Origin: Aricia agestis
Lineage: Eukaryota > Arthropoda > Insecta > Lepidoptera > Lycaenidae
Assembly (NCBI RefSeq): GCF_905147365.1
Contig: NC_056425.1
Coordinates: 4,781,501-4,845,500, forward strand
DNA: 64,000 bases
Direction of reading: 5' to 3'
Under the pieces are notes generated by a model. The model was not told the origin of the DNA, searched no databases, and saw nothing but the letters and a program-made list of their open reading frames with translations. Positions 20,510 through 30,161 of this stretch are shown piece after piece. A program made the translations under genes and the position numbers. Positions within the stretch are counted from its first letter, which is position 1; each line of letters begins with the position of its first letter.

Positions 20510-20715
20510 TGTTATTTTGTTTTTAGTAGATATTTGTTGTTATAGCGGCAACAGAAATACAAAATCTGTGAAAATTTCAGAAGTCTAGCTATAGCTGTTC
20601 TCGAGATACAGCCTGGAGACAGACAGAGATACGGACAGACATCGCAGTCTTAGCTATTACTAAGACTTCGATGTCGGTCCCGTTTTTACCCTTTGGGTAC
20701 GGAACCCTAAAACTA
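20510..20715 (+). repeat. GGGTTCCGTAC-type repeat
   Basis: TTGTTGTTATAGCGGCAACA, GAGATACAGCCTGGAGACAG, a GACGG-rich run, then CCCTTTGGGTACGGAACCCT. The 3' end is intact. Confidence 0.75.
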
Positions 20716-21312
20716 ACTTGGCGAAGATTCCGCGTCGTCCCTTTTCACCTGGCAAATGAAAGACGGGCGTGAGTGTGAACAGAGAAAAGGACGATATTAG
20801 ATTTTTTGCTTTACATTTTTTACCCCCACCAAAAAACTGGACAACATCGCTAAGGAAGTTACTTATTTTGTACAGCTAGTGTAGATTGTTTCAACTTATA
20901 GCTCAAAGCCAATCTTTAATATTATGTTCTATGTATTTCGAAACAAGGCAATTTACAAACGCCTTGAAAGAGTTGAAAGCGCTCACATGATGAATGTTTG
21001 ACGAAACCATTGGCTGTTTGAATTATAGCCTAAGGTAAACGCACATAAATTATTATGAATTACGAGTGTATTTTTCAAGATCTGAATCGCGTTTACGATG
21101 TTATTAACGATTTTTGATCTAGAAGAATGTAGGCTGATTCTGCTAAACAGCTGTGGTGTGGTAAATGGTATTTCGTAAAATGTGAAACCAACGTGAAACG
21201 CGATCTGATAGGTCAAAACTTTTAATAACTTTTTATGGCATCAAAATTCAATGACAGTAACTTGAAAGTTTAATTAAAACACCAGAATTGGGATTCTATC
21301 GAATGCTTCAAA
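20716..21312. other. No feature recognised
   Basis: No ORF or repeat boundary that I can support. Confidence 0.45.
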
Positions 21313-21485
21313 CCCATACTTATAATATTATAAATGCGAAATTGTGTATGTCTGTCTGTTACCATTACACTCCCAAACCGCTGTACCTTTTATTTTTGCT
21401 GAAATATGGAATTTACCCAGAAAAATTTAAGGTACCCCGCTCGATAAACGAGTTTTGGCAGAACGGAATTGCGGGTGGCATCTAC
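21313..21485 (+). mobile_element. Helitron (family A), decayed
   Basis: ATAATATTATAAATGCGAAA start, CGCTCGATAAACGAGTTTTG block, GGAATTGCGGGTGGCATCTA end with CTAC in place of CTAG. An internal deletion removes the GGAGATACTTTGAG block. Confidence 0.7.
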
Positions 21486-21800
21486 AGTATCCTATATTTC
21501 ATAGTATGTATCAATTATCTCTATAAAATAATTATTATTCAGGGTTTACTGTCTTTGAATATAATGTGACTTTTCCAATGTGCCAGACAAAGACAAGTAA
21601 ACTTTGTATAGTTATTTGCTGTGTAAATATTATTTTTTTCTTATTACAGGGGTTATATGTTTTGTTGTAACAATGTCTTGAGTAGTACAGTAAACCCTAA
21701 ACACTTTCAATTTACCGCAGTCGTAAACAGCACTCGCCTTTTACGACGTCGGTAAACTCCGTCATCACGGCCAAGGACGTACTAGAACCCAATATTCAGG
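21486..21800. other. No feature recognised
   Basis: Unassigned sequence. Confidence 0.45.
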
Positions 21801-21817
21801 TATTTTGTCGTTTATAC

Positions 21818-22441
21818 GCCCGCAACTGCGCCAAAATTAGATTATCGCGCGGGAACCGTACATTTTTACGGGATAAAAAGTACCCTATGTCCTTTCCCGG
21901 GACTCAAAGTATCTACCTACCGAGTTTCAGCTAAATTGGTTCAGCGGTTAAGGCGTGAAGAGGTAACAGACAGACAGACATGCTTTCGCATTTATAAATA
22001 TTATAATTAAGTATTAGTATTTTATTATAATTATGTATTAGTATTGAACGCCTCCGTGGTCTAGTGGTATAGAGCGCGGCTCTTGACTCGGAGGTCGTGG
22101 GTTCGATTCCCGCGTTGGAAACATGTTATTTCCAAGTTTGGTTAGGACAATGCAGGCTGATCACCTGATTGTGTGACAAGTAAGATGATCCATGCGTCGG
22201 ATGGGCATGTAAAAAGTCGGTCCTGCGCCTGATCTCTCGCCGGTCGTGTCGGTCTTCCGTCCCACTTAGTTATAAGAGTAAAGAAATAGAGAGTGCTCTT
22301 GTGTACTGCGCCCACACTTGGGCACTATAAAATTACTCCTGCGTAGCTGGCCTGGTTTCAATGAAATCGGCCATCGTCACCGAAACCGGTGTGGGAGCTA
22401 TTATTATTATTATTATTATTAATAATAATTGTTAGTATGGA
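21818..22441 (-). mobile_element. Helitron (family A) split by a SINE
   Basis: On the minus strand the family-A blocks run from the TTAGTATGGAT-complement start at 22431-22441, are interrupted by a SINE, and resume at about 22045 down to the CGCAGTTGCGGGCG end. The terminal CTAG is missing. A 16-bp direct repeat ATTTTGTCGTTTATAC lies just outside both ends (21802-21817, 22447-22462). Confidence 0.7.
22048..22432 (+). mobile_element. tRNA-derived SINE (family A), full length
   Basis: CGCCTCCGTGGTC head with A-box-like TGGTCTAGTGG and a perfect B box GGTTCGATTCC. The body ends CCGTCACCGAAACC-type, followed by (ATT)n. TTAGTAT occurs on both sides as a probable short TSD. The cloverleaf does not fold cleanly (anticodon stem mismatched), so this is a SINE head and not a functional tRNA gene. 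Confidence 0.9.
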
Positions 22442-22502
22442 TGCGGATTTTGTCGTTTATACATAACGCATCCGTGGTCCGGTGGTTAAGACTGTAAAGT
22501 AA

Positions 22503-22659
22503 GGGTCAATTCAGACTGCAACGCGATGCGTAGATGCATTTCTAATTTTATATGGATTTGACAACTTTGCACGACGTCTCACGCAATTGAAATCTGTCAA
22601 ATCCATACAAATTTAGAAATGCATATTATCTACGCGTTACGTTGCGGTCTGATTTAACC
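22503..22659. mobile_element. MITE with GGGTCAATTCAGAC ends
   Basis: Inverted arms with GCGTAGATGCATTTCTAA-type blocks. TAA precedes the left end. The right TSD is not clear. Confidence 0.65.
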
Positions 22660-22937
22660 AGCTCTTGACTTGCGGCCTGTCCACATCTCCACATCACGAC
22701 GACGTCAACGTGGAACGTCAACATTACACGGTAGGTTTTGCTGTCAGTTTTACCACAGTCATGACTGTGACTGATGCATAACCTGTCGTGTAATGCAGTG
22801 ACTGATGTTTGCATGAAGTTGATTGACGAAAATCTGGATATCTGGATTTTTGCTTCATGCAACGTGTTGTCACATCTGACAAAATAGGAAAAAAATTAGA
22901 AACCTTTGAAAATTTTGGCTTTGACTGACATAAAACT

Positions 22938-22996
22938 GAAGAGAATTGAGTTACCGTCTAATACGAATGGTATTAGACGGTAACTCAATTCTCTTC
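22938..22996. repeat. 27-bp perfect hairpin
   Basis: Arms 22938-22964 and 22970-22996 are exact complements around a 5-nt loop. It is part of the unresolved insertion in the SINE. Confidence 0.85.
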
Positions 22997-23225
22997 CGTC
23001 AGTCCATCAGTCACCATCAGTCAAACATAATTAATGATTGACGGAATTGACTTGTATGATCGTATAATGGATGCCGTAGGTTCGAATTTCGCGTTGTGAT
23101 AATGTAGTTTCCAAGTTCGGTTTTGACAATGCATATTGATCATTCTGATTGTCTGACAAGTAAGATGAACCATGCGTCGGATGGACATGTAATAAGGTCG
23201 GTCCTGGATCTCTCACTAGTCGCGT

Positions 23226-23434
23226 CAATGAGTTTCTAAAATACTAGAGTAGCAATATCTTACAAAAGATTCTCAGAAATGCGTAACCACTTTTTTGTTC
23301 AAAAGACAATGTCAAGTCATATATTCGTTATGTCATTATGTATGTGAGATATGCCTGCAGGCATCTTCGAAGTGGCAACGCGTTGCTACCGTAAACTTCC
23401 AATCTAGTTACGTTAGTAACATAGAATATCATTG
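23226..23434 (+). mobile_element. 209-bp hAT-like MITE, copy 2, TSD AGTCGCGT
   Basis: Perfect 8-bp repeats AGTCGCGT at 23218-23225 and 23435-23442, lying in SINE sequence. One visible substitution from copy 1 (A for G in the AGCAATRTCTTAC block). Confidence 0.9.
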
Positions 23435-23506
23435 AGTCGCGTCGGTTGTGCAAGGCCCATGACCCATCCCACTGGGTTATGAAAGTAAAGGAAGATTTAT
23501 TGAATC

Positions 23507-23571
23507 TAGGCCAGGAGTAATTTTATGGCCCCCGGTGTATGCGCACTGCGCAGAACACAAGAGCGCTCTTG
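23507..23571 (-). mobile_element. SINE family A, 3' fragment
   Basis: GGCCAGGAGTAATTTTATGG and the following CACAAGAGCGCTCTT are the reverse complement of the SINE 3' body. It faces the plus-strand SINE pieces at 23500. Confidence 0.7.
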
Positions 23572-24077
23572 AGGAGTGAGCACACTGAGACGGGCTGTGC
23601 CGGGGCGCATCGCAAAAATCCGCCTCCATACAATTTGGACCCCTTGGAATTACGCCGAGATGTAGCTTCACTCTGCATCCTCTATCGGTTGTATCACGGG
23701 GAGTGCTCTGAGGAATTGTTCGGAATCATACCAGATTCCGAACAATTCCTCAGAGCACTCCCCGTGATACAACCGATAGAGGATGCATAGTGCTCTGAGG
23801 AATTGTTCGGAACAATACCAGATTCCGAACAATTCCTCAGAGCACTCCCCGTGATACAACCGATAGAGGATGCAGAGTGCTCTGAGGAATTGTTTGGAAT
23901 CATACCAGATTCCGAATAATTCCTCAGAGCACTCCCCGTGATACAACCGATAGAGGATGCAGAGTGAAGCTACATTTCGGCGTAATTCCAAGGGGTCCAA
24001 ATTGTATGGAGGCGGATTTTTGCGATGCGCCCCGGCACGCTGAGCCCCGGCACAGCCCGTCTCAGTGTGTTCACTCC
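23572..24077. repeat. 506-bp palindrome with a triple hairpin array
   Basis: The outer arms (about 23572-23732 and 23910-24077) are near-perfect inverted repeats. The right arm has one 15-nt extra copy of a GAGCCCCGGCA-type segment. The centre has three tandem 87-bp units (TGCTCTGAGG at 23704, 23791, 23878), each holding a 26-bp hairpin around ATACCAG. The sequence derives from a LINE reverse-transcriptase C-terminus. Confidence 0.9.
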
Positions 24078-24096
24078 TTTGTACTCCAAACGGACC
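23668..24096 (-). pseudogene. LINE RT C-terminal fragment, folded on itself
   Basis: On the minus strand the frame runs through LDPLELRRNVASLCILYR and then repeats LCILYRLYHGECSEELFGI three times. On the plus strand 23539-23790 the same residues appear once. The motif RR.VASLC..YR.YHGECSEELF is typical of the extreme C-terminus of Jockey/R1-group LINE ORF2 proteins in Lepidoptera. There is no catalytic region. The repeats come from foldback duplication of one fragment, so this is not a real repeat protein. Confidence 0.75.
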
Positions 24097-24370
24097 GACA
24101 GAAATGAAGAATAAAAGGTATAATGTGTTTGTATTCAAACAAAGTGCGCTGTTCTAAATGTGAACCTGTTACCTTACAGCTGTTACTCGTAAACTCCAAT
24201 TTGTAGTAAAAACAGCATTCGCGCAAATCAAAACACGACCGATCATCGATAATATTAAGATTATATTTAAAAGTGTGAGTCAGACCCGCAGAGTATCACG
24301 TCTTGGTGGATTCACACAGGTTTTCGAAATGAGAGCGGAAACTCAACCGCGTTGAGAAACCGCACCTTTA

Positions 24371-24534
24371 CGCCTCTATCCACCGATGCTACGAACTGCG
24401 AAACAGCGGCGAACCGATTTACTGTCTCATCCGCCACACGACAGTGCGTTAATTGCATCTCGCTCTATTGCTGTTTCGCATTGGTTTCACAGAGTTTTCG
24501 CAGTTCGCAGCGTCGCCTCGGTGGACTAGAGGCG
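24371..24534. mobile_element. MITE, TSD TTA
   Basis: CGCCTCTATCCACCGA / TCGGTGGACTAGAGGCG ends, subterminal GAACTGCGAAA on both arms, TTA flanking (24368-24370, 24535-24537). PIF/Harbinger-like. Confidence 0.8.
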
Positions 24535-24707
24535 TTAAAGTAAAACTTTTGCGGCGTTGTGCACTTTTTGGGAGCTAAGATCCATGCTAAAGAGGAGGAG
24601 ACCGTATCCCGAAACGTTGCAAATTACAATGTTAATTGACCCTAATACCTTGCGCCTTCGCACGTCGAGAGTTGGGAGCTGGTTCGCACTGCGTAACCAC
24701 TCTCCTG

Positions 24708-24897
24708 CGGGGCTAAAATAGTAACATTTAGCAATTCCTCTCAATCGATTCAGCAAATGAATTGTCAAAACTGTCAAACTGACAAAATATGTCAAATTAG
24801 TATGAATTACTAGACATGAATTGCAAGCAGACTTGCATTTTGCGATTAAAAAAAATGAATCATATTATGATTCTCCAAAGCGACCATTTTAGCCCCG
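24708..24897. mobile_element. CWG-target MITE, TSD CTG
   Basis: CGGGGCTAAAATAGT / CGACCATTTTAGCCCCG ends, with CTG on both sides (24705-24707, 24898-24900). 190 bp. Confidence 0.85.
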
Positions 24898-24900
24898 CTG

Positions 24901-25247
24901 TAGTAGTTGTCCCAACGTTTTGTTGCGTTACGACAACGACGCTATGAAAGTAGAATCGCGTAAATGCCCCATTACTGGCGCAGAGCCAGAGAGTTACGAT
25001 GTAACGAATCATTAGACACCTAATTAAGTTTACTGTAGGAAACAACAAGATGGTTAAGGCTATGATCTAAGCCACGAGGTGAGTCGCATAACTTATGTTT
25101 CTATGAATTTGAAAGTGCTATCCCATAAGTCATAGGCAGTCTAAGTTGAACAGCGCACTAGCGGCTAGCCCAATCCTTAATCCTGAAATTTCGCATACTT
25201 GTGACGTTGCCATATCTACTAAGAAAGAATTGTTTTTTTTAATTGCA
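24901..25247. other. No feature recognised
   Basis: Unassigned sequence. Confidence 0.45.
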
Positions 25248-25255
25248 CCCCCAAG

Positions 25256-25615
25256 TAGGGTACCAGATACAAATTTCAAAAGTCCTGACAAAATTTCTGA
25301 TTTTGGGCCAAAATTCCTGACACGAGCTATTTATTTGTTGATTTCCTTAATTTTTAATTTTTCAATGTTGATGTTTATATCGTGAAAATAAAATTACGAT
25401 TATTTATAAGTTACAATATTTATGAAACTCCAAAGTACCTACTTGTGCCTTAACTTTTTTGTTATTGTAATTAATAAAAGTTTAGTGTATAAAATTTTAT
25501 TGTTTGAATTATTTGCCGAAAATTCCTGACATTTCCCTTTTCCGGCCGCATTCCTGACATAATATGTCAAAAATTCCTGACATGTCAGAAAAATATCTGA
25601 CATCTGGTCACCCTA
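25256..25615. mobile_element. hAT-like element, 360 bp, TSD CCCCCAAG
   Basis: Ends TAGGGTACCAGAT / ATCTGGTCACCCTA with perfect 8-bp repeats at 25248-25255 and 25616-25623. Subterminal TTCCTGACA is repeated several times near both ends, as expected for transposase-binding repeats. The interior is AT-rich with no transposase. Confidence 0.85.
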
Positions 25616-25623
25616 CCCCCAAG

Positions 25624-27525
25624 GGGACTAAATAGTATCAAAACTATTGATGTGACCGGATTAAAAACAAGTACAATTTCTACATCAATCGAACTTTCTT
25701 AGTAAAAAATATATTCATTCCATATTAAAATATTCATATTTCAATTCATTCAATATATTCAATACATTATGTCAAGTGTACAGCTGTAGAAATATGATCC
25801 ACCCAAGTCACAAATTGCATCAAATAACACAAATTGTGTAAAATTTAAAAGCAACCCGTCTCGGAATTGTATTTGCGAGTTTCGTTGAAATGTTCTGCTT
25901 TTTGTATTCCAGAATATATTGTAGCAAATGTACTTCTTGGAACTTCGTTCTATAAATTTGTCTTTTTTGTTTCTTCGTTCGAGGTTGCCATCTTGTTAGT
26001 TGTTACTGTGGCCTCTCAACGTTTGCCCACGATGGCAGAGTAGACAGAATGATAGAGTATACCGACTTAGAACTGATGTTGAAATTTTTAAATTTGACGT
26101 ATTATGACGAAAATCGTCGCTAGGGTTGTTAAATTGTTACCTACGAATTTAAAACTATGACATATTCGATGGACGTGTTCCTCTTTGGTCGTATTGTTGT
26201 TTATGTTTTGGCACATGCGATTAAAATTGTCAGAATCCAATTTCGAAATCTTTATGTTAAATATTTAAAAATAAATTATATCAGCCAGCGCGAGGCACAT
26301 TCCGTTCATAATCCTAGTGAAACCCGACGAATTTGACAGATATTGAAACCTGTCCGTTTCTTTGCAGTCGAACTACTGGTAATTATGTCTATTGTGACGA
26401 TGGCATAAAAAATCGGCCAAGTGCGAGTCGGACTCGAGCACGAAGAATTGAAAAAAAAAATAAGGAAATACGTTCCAAAAAGTGTTTTTGTCTGGGAACC
26501 CCATAAGTATTTATTATAGGGGTTTCGGGGGCGATAAATCGATCTAGCTAGAAATCATTTTTAGAAAATGTCATTTTATTCGTGTTTTATCGAATATCGA
26601 GCGAAGCTCGGTCAAATAGCTCGTAATAATATTATGTGAGTGTCGGCATTCCGTTCAAAGGTACAAAAGCAATTCGGAAAACTCGTGAAAGATATTTTTC
26701 GGTGTCTGTTTTATGTGTTTCGGTTTAAAAACGTAATTAGTCGCATTATATATCACAGAGACCATAAATTAATTAGCTTCTTATGATTTGAGCAAACACC
26801 TCGAGGACGCTCGTCCTAATTCACTAGGGCTGCCAAAAACAGAAAAAATTAATTATCTGGATGTGATGTTTGACAAATTAAAAATTGATGATTCTAATGC
26901 CCTAGAGTGCTAATTGAAAATTAATTTTGCGTGCCAAATTGCCTGCTCCAAATTAAAATCATTGACATCGAAATAACATCCTGTAAAACGATCTCACATT
27001 ATATTTGACCGCTCATATATGGCTGCAGTTACTGTCACATTATTTCATAAACTACAGTATATTACTTGTAACGTAAATAACACGCTCCCTATACCAAATT
27101 CAAGTACTGTCGAATATCGTCGACCAAGCGTTTCGGCGGAGCCCTAAATTCCAAAATGGCGGAGCCCTCGACGTCGAACAGCTCTAATTGAGGGCGCCGT
27201 CAAATTTAAAATAAAATATTAATTAGCGTAATTCAATTTTACGGGCTTTCGAAGGCTCTATATTTTGAGGTATACCTTAAAGTTAATTATTATTATATAG
27301 ACGTCACAGTGTACGGAGGAGGCGAAAAATCGGAAAATTTCTTTTTTTTTTTTCAATTTTGAATAGGCATTAATATTATGAATGCGAGAGTAGAACACCC
27401 GCGCGTCATTTCGCAATAGTTTTGATGCTATGGGCTACCAAAGTTTAGCGTATTTTTGGGGCCCGGAAGCGAAAAATCCACATTTCTTCAAAATTTTTAC
27501 GTAATAAAATAAAATTTTGTATTTC
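25624..27525. other. Mostly unassigned; scattered old repeats
   Basis: AAATCGGCCAAGTGCGAGTC at 26409-26430 is the start of the common GGGTTCCGTAC-type repeat. CGAATATCGAGCGAAGCTCG at 26590-26610 is another dispersed motif. No ORF of interest. The remaining DNA is AT-rich. Confidence 0.5.
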
Positions 27526-27528
27526 ACC

Positions 27529-28275
27529 TGAAACCCGTCAAAAACAAAATACATGGTGCTCGGTTCTAAAGTTCAAATACAAAAAGTTTGTAACACTCAG
27601 TTTTCAATTAACATCAAAGGTGAAGCAATAGAAAGAGTCAGTGAAGCAAAAAAATTGGGAATCATTATGGATGAAAACTTACGTTTCGAAAAGCACACAG
27701 TTAAAATGGTAAGCAGTTGCTTTTACAGATTAAAATTACTGTATAACATAAGAACCTTTTTACCCAAAAAGTTACGCATAACCGTCTGCGAATCTCTGGT
27801 CCTGTCAAAATTGAATTACGCGGACGCCGTTACCGGACCGTGCCTACTATCTAGATCAAAAAAAAAAAAAAATATCCAAAAAGTACAGAACGCTTGTGCA
27901 AGGTTTTGTCTGACTGTCCCTCCTAGAACGCATGTTTCTCCCTATATAAACAAAGAGAGATGGCTGAACATGGAGCATCGTCGGCAACTTCACTTTGCCA
28001 CGCTTCTCTTTAGAGTCGTTAGGTTAAAAACACCCATCTACCTATATAATAAATTGCAGTGGGCTGGCGACAGTCAGCTGTCTATGACCACCAGGGGTTC
28101 GGGCTACCTCCTAATCAATCAACCTCACCACTCTGCTGCGTTTAGAGGAAGCTTTAGACATGTTGCCAGTAAAGTGTGGAATAACCTTCTGCCACCGCTG
28201 AGGTCCTTAAAGTTTATTGATAATTTTAAACGACATTTTAAGCACTACTTATTAGAACAGCAAATAAATAATTAA
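27529..28275 (+). pseudogene. LINE reverse-transcriptase C-terminal fragment
   Basis: An open frame of about 248 codons starts just after an in-frame TGA at 27526. It reads NPSKTKYMVLGS, then KLGIIMDENLRFEKH, a thumb region and KVQNACARFC..., ending KHYLLEQQINN and a stop. This order (post-catalytic RT, connection to C-terminus) is that of CR1/Jockey-group non-LTR elements. The palm domain with its catalytic aspartates is absent, so the copy is 5'-truncated. Just upstream VFHL lies in another frame, suggesting a 1-nt shift. A lysine run encoded by an A-tract near codon 110 may mark another indel. 3' UTR continues to 28429. Confidence 0.85.
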
Positions 28276-28429
28276 TTAGGCTATAATATTATGTAGTACT
28301 CGTATATAATATTTCCTCTTTCTTTTTTTTATCTATTATAATTCTATATATTTTGTCTGTAATACCTTAACAAATAATATTCACAATAAACTAACTTATT
28401 ACAATTTTATTATCATATTTATTCTGTTA
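28276..28429 (+). other. AT-rich 3' flank of the LINE fragment
   Basis: AT-rich sequence without ORF, ending where the Helitron at 28430 begins. It likely includes the LINE 3' UTR. No clear simple-repeat tail is preserved. Confidence 0.4.
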
Positions 28430-28459
28430 CTAGCTGTTGCCCGCGACTTCGTCCGCGTG

Positions 28460-28575
28460 GACTTTTTTATTTTTTTATTATAAAATTGAGGCCGTCTATG
28501 GACTGTTCGTCCATATCCTTTTTTTGTTATTTTATTATTGAGATTTTTCGCACCAAGGATAATTGAAATAATATT
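28460..28575 (-). repeat. Tail segment T captured in a Helitron
   Basis: On the minus strand: CATAATATTATTTCAATTAT, then GGACGAACAGTCCATAGACG and an A-rich end. It is homologous to the segments at 4757-4912 and 31110-31245. It lacks the 5' GTGTCCATGGCG part and has a substitution giving CAGTCC instead of CAGTCT. Confidence 0.8.
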
Positions 28576-28619
28576 ATGACTTTAGTTTATAGCTGTTGTT
28601 CCCGTACATCGATTGAGTC

Positions 28620-29070
28620 GTTTACGCGCAAATCAGAAAAGTATATTGTGTGGGAACCACACATTTTTCCGGGACAAAAAACATTCATTGTCCCAGATTC
28701 AAATTATCTCCAATCTCCATGCCAAATTTCATCAAAATAGATTAAATAGTTTAGGCGAGAATCATAAAAGTTTATTGTGCGGGAACCGTATATTTTCCTG
28801 GATAAAAAGTATCACTTGTCCCTTCCCGAGACTGAAAGTATTGCCATATTGCCATACCGAATTTCATCAAAATAGATTGAATAGTTTAGGCGATAATCAT
28901 AAAAGTTTATTGTGCGGGAACCGTACATTTTCCGGAACAAAATTAGTATTCCTTGTCCTTTCCCGAGACTCAAAGTATCTCCATACCAAATTCCATCAAA
29001 ATAGATTGAATAGTTTACGCGCAAATCATAAAATTGTATTGTGCAGTAACCGTACATTTTTCCGGCGAAA
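28620..29070. repeat. ~131-bp tandem repeat, 3.4 units
   Basis: AATCATAAAAGTTTATTGTG-type starts recur at about 28632, 28762, 28893 and 29027. Each unit resembles the family-A GTACATTTTTCC block. A 162-codon frame stays open across the units (FHQNRLNSL appears three times). It is a by-product of the repeat, with no start context or homology. Confidence 0.85.
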
Positions 29071-29559
29071 TATAACGTTCCGCGCAGCTTCGCCCGCGTA
29101 AATTAGATACTTTAAGACACAGACAAATTAGTCCACAAAAAATAGCCTATAATCTTTCACGTGGTCTACTTCTTATCTGTGCCAAATAACAGAAAAATTG
29201 CCCCAGTAGTTCGTGAGATAAGCCCTTTCAAATAATTTCCCCCGTTTTTTCCACATTTTTTTTCAATTTCTTCGCTGCTATTAGTCTTAGTGTGATAAAA
29301 TATAGCCTATAGCCTTCCTCGATAAATGGGCTAGCTAACACTGAAAGAATTTTTCAAATCGGACCAGTAGTTCCTGAGATTAGCGCGTTCAAACAAACTA
29401 ACAAACTCTTCCGCTTTATAATATTAAGTATAGATTAACACAAAACATGCTATAATTATGTAGGTATATATTAATGATTCAAATCCTCATTTTTTCCACC
29501 GGAGTTTTGCGAGTTAATTTGCACTTGGAACATCTTTTGTTTTGTTTTTTTTTTGTTTA

Positions 29560-29855
29560 ATCCATTGATGGGGCAAGGGATCACGGAAGACCAGGGACAG
29601 CGGCGTTGTCACTGTCATAACCTGAGTGGTCACCTATTCCTCATTTTTTTGGCACAGCACTGCCACAAATTGAAAAAACACCCTATTTAGTTTTAAGATT
29701 CTTTTGTTAATGTTTTTATTTTCCTTTATCCTTATAATATGTTTTTTTTTTTTTCTACCGTGTTGTTACTTTATGTTTGTTTTAATATTATGGTTGTGTT
29801 ATGTTTTTAAAAATGGGAATAAAGTTTATTTATTTATTTATTTATTTATTTAAGT
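29560..29855 (+). mobile_element. Retroposon 3' end with (ATTT)n tail
   Basis: A GGGATCACGGAAGACCAGGG block is followed by AT-rich DNA, AATAAAG at 29818 and (TTTA)n at 29825-29852. This looks like a non-LTR 3' end. The coding part is absent. Confidence 0.5.
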
Positions 29856-29857
29856 AC

Positions 29858-30150
29858 TTTTTTTAATTAAGAATTAAAGCAAGGCTTGAGCTGTGTTCCT
29901 ATGGTTTAATTTTTTTGTATATTTTAGCCAGTTTTGTTTTCTGGGTGTTTGAACACAGAGGAAAATCTTGCCATTTTTTTGGGTTTTTGGACGTTTTTAT
30001 CTTTTTTAATAATAAAATTATGAAAAAAAGAAAACATAGGGACATGCTAATAGTGGCCATAGATATTCAGGAAATAAAATCATAACTCTACCGGCATTAT
30101 CCAGGGAGGAAACAGGGGACAGCTTTTGTATGGAAAAACGGGTGTGGACT
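29858..30150 (+). repeat. Dispersed repeat, target of viral insert 2
   Basis: It aligns with 49925-50196: TTAAAGCAAGGCTTGAGCTG, AAGAAAACATAGGGA, ATTATCCAGGGAG, CAGGGGACA and GTATGGAAAAACGG. The viral insert lies just beyond its recognised end. Confidence 0.7.
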
Positions 30151-30161
30151 AATCTTAAAAC

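Larger units (their letters stand above)
22467..23500 (+). mobile_element. SINE family A, spread over 1 kb by insertions
   Basis: Pieces in order: head 22467-22492, a MITE, a short AGCTCTTGACTTG piece, an unresolved insertion 22673-23060, the B-box region and body 23063-23225, a hAT-like MITE, then body 23443-23500. The order and strand are conserved, so this is one SINE hit repeatedly. Confidence 0.75.
28430..29434 (-). mobile_element. 1-kb Helitron (family C) with cargo
   Basis: On the minus strand it starts TCTATACTTAATATTATAAA after A and ends GCGGGCAACAGCTAG before T. The 5' third matches 13956-14314. It contains a 131-bp tandem array (28620-29070) and near its 3' end a copy of tail segment T (28460-28575). 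No Rep/helicase ORF. Confidence 0.8.

Noticed and set aside
22048..22120. Functional tRNA gene
   Set aside because: A and B boxes are good but the anticodon arm does not pair, and the same head recurs with a long body and tail, so it is a SINE.
23539..24138. Repeat protein with a YRLYHGECSEELFGI unit
   Set aside because: The units are a LINE C-terminus duplicated by foldback and appear on both strands.
28620..29070. CRISPR-like array
   Set aside because: Units are 131 bp with no conserved short repeat and unique spacers, and the context is an animal genome.
28613..29101. 162-codon protein with FHQNRLNSL repeats
   Set aside because: It is a by-product of a 131-bp tandem repeat inside a Helitron.
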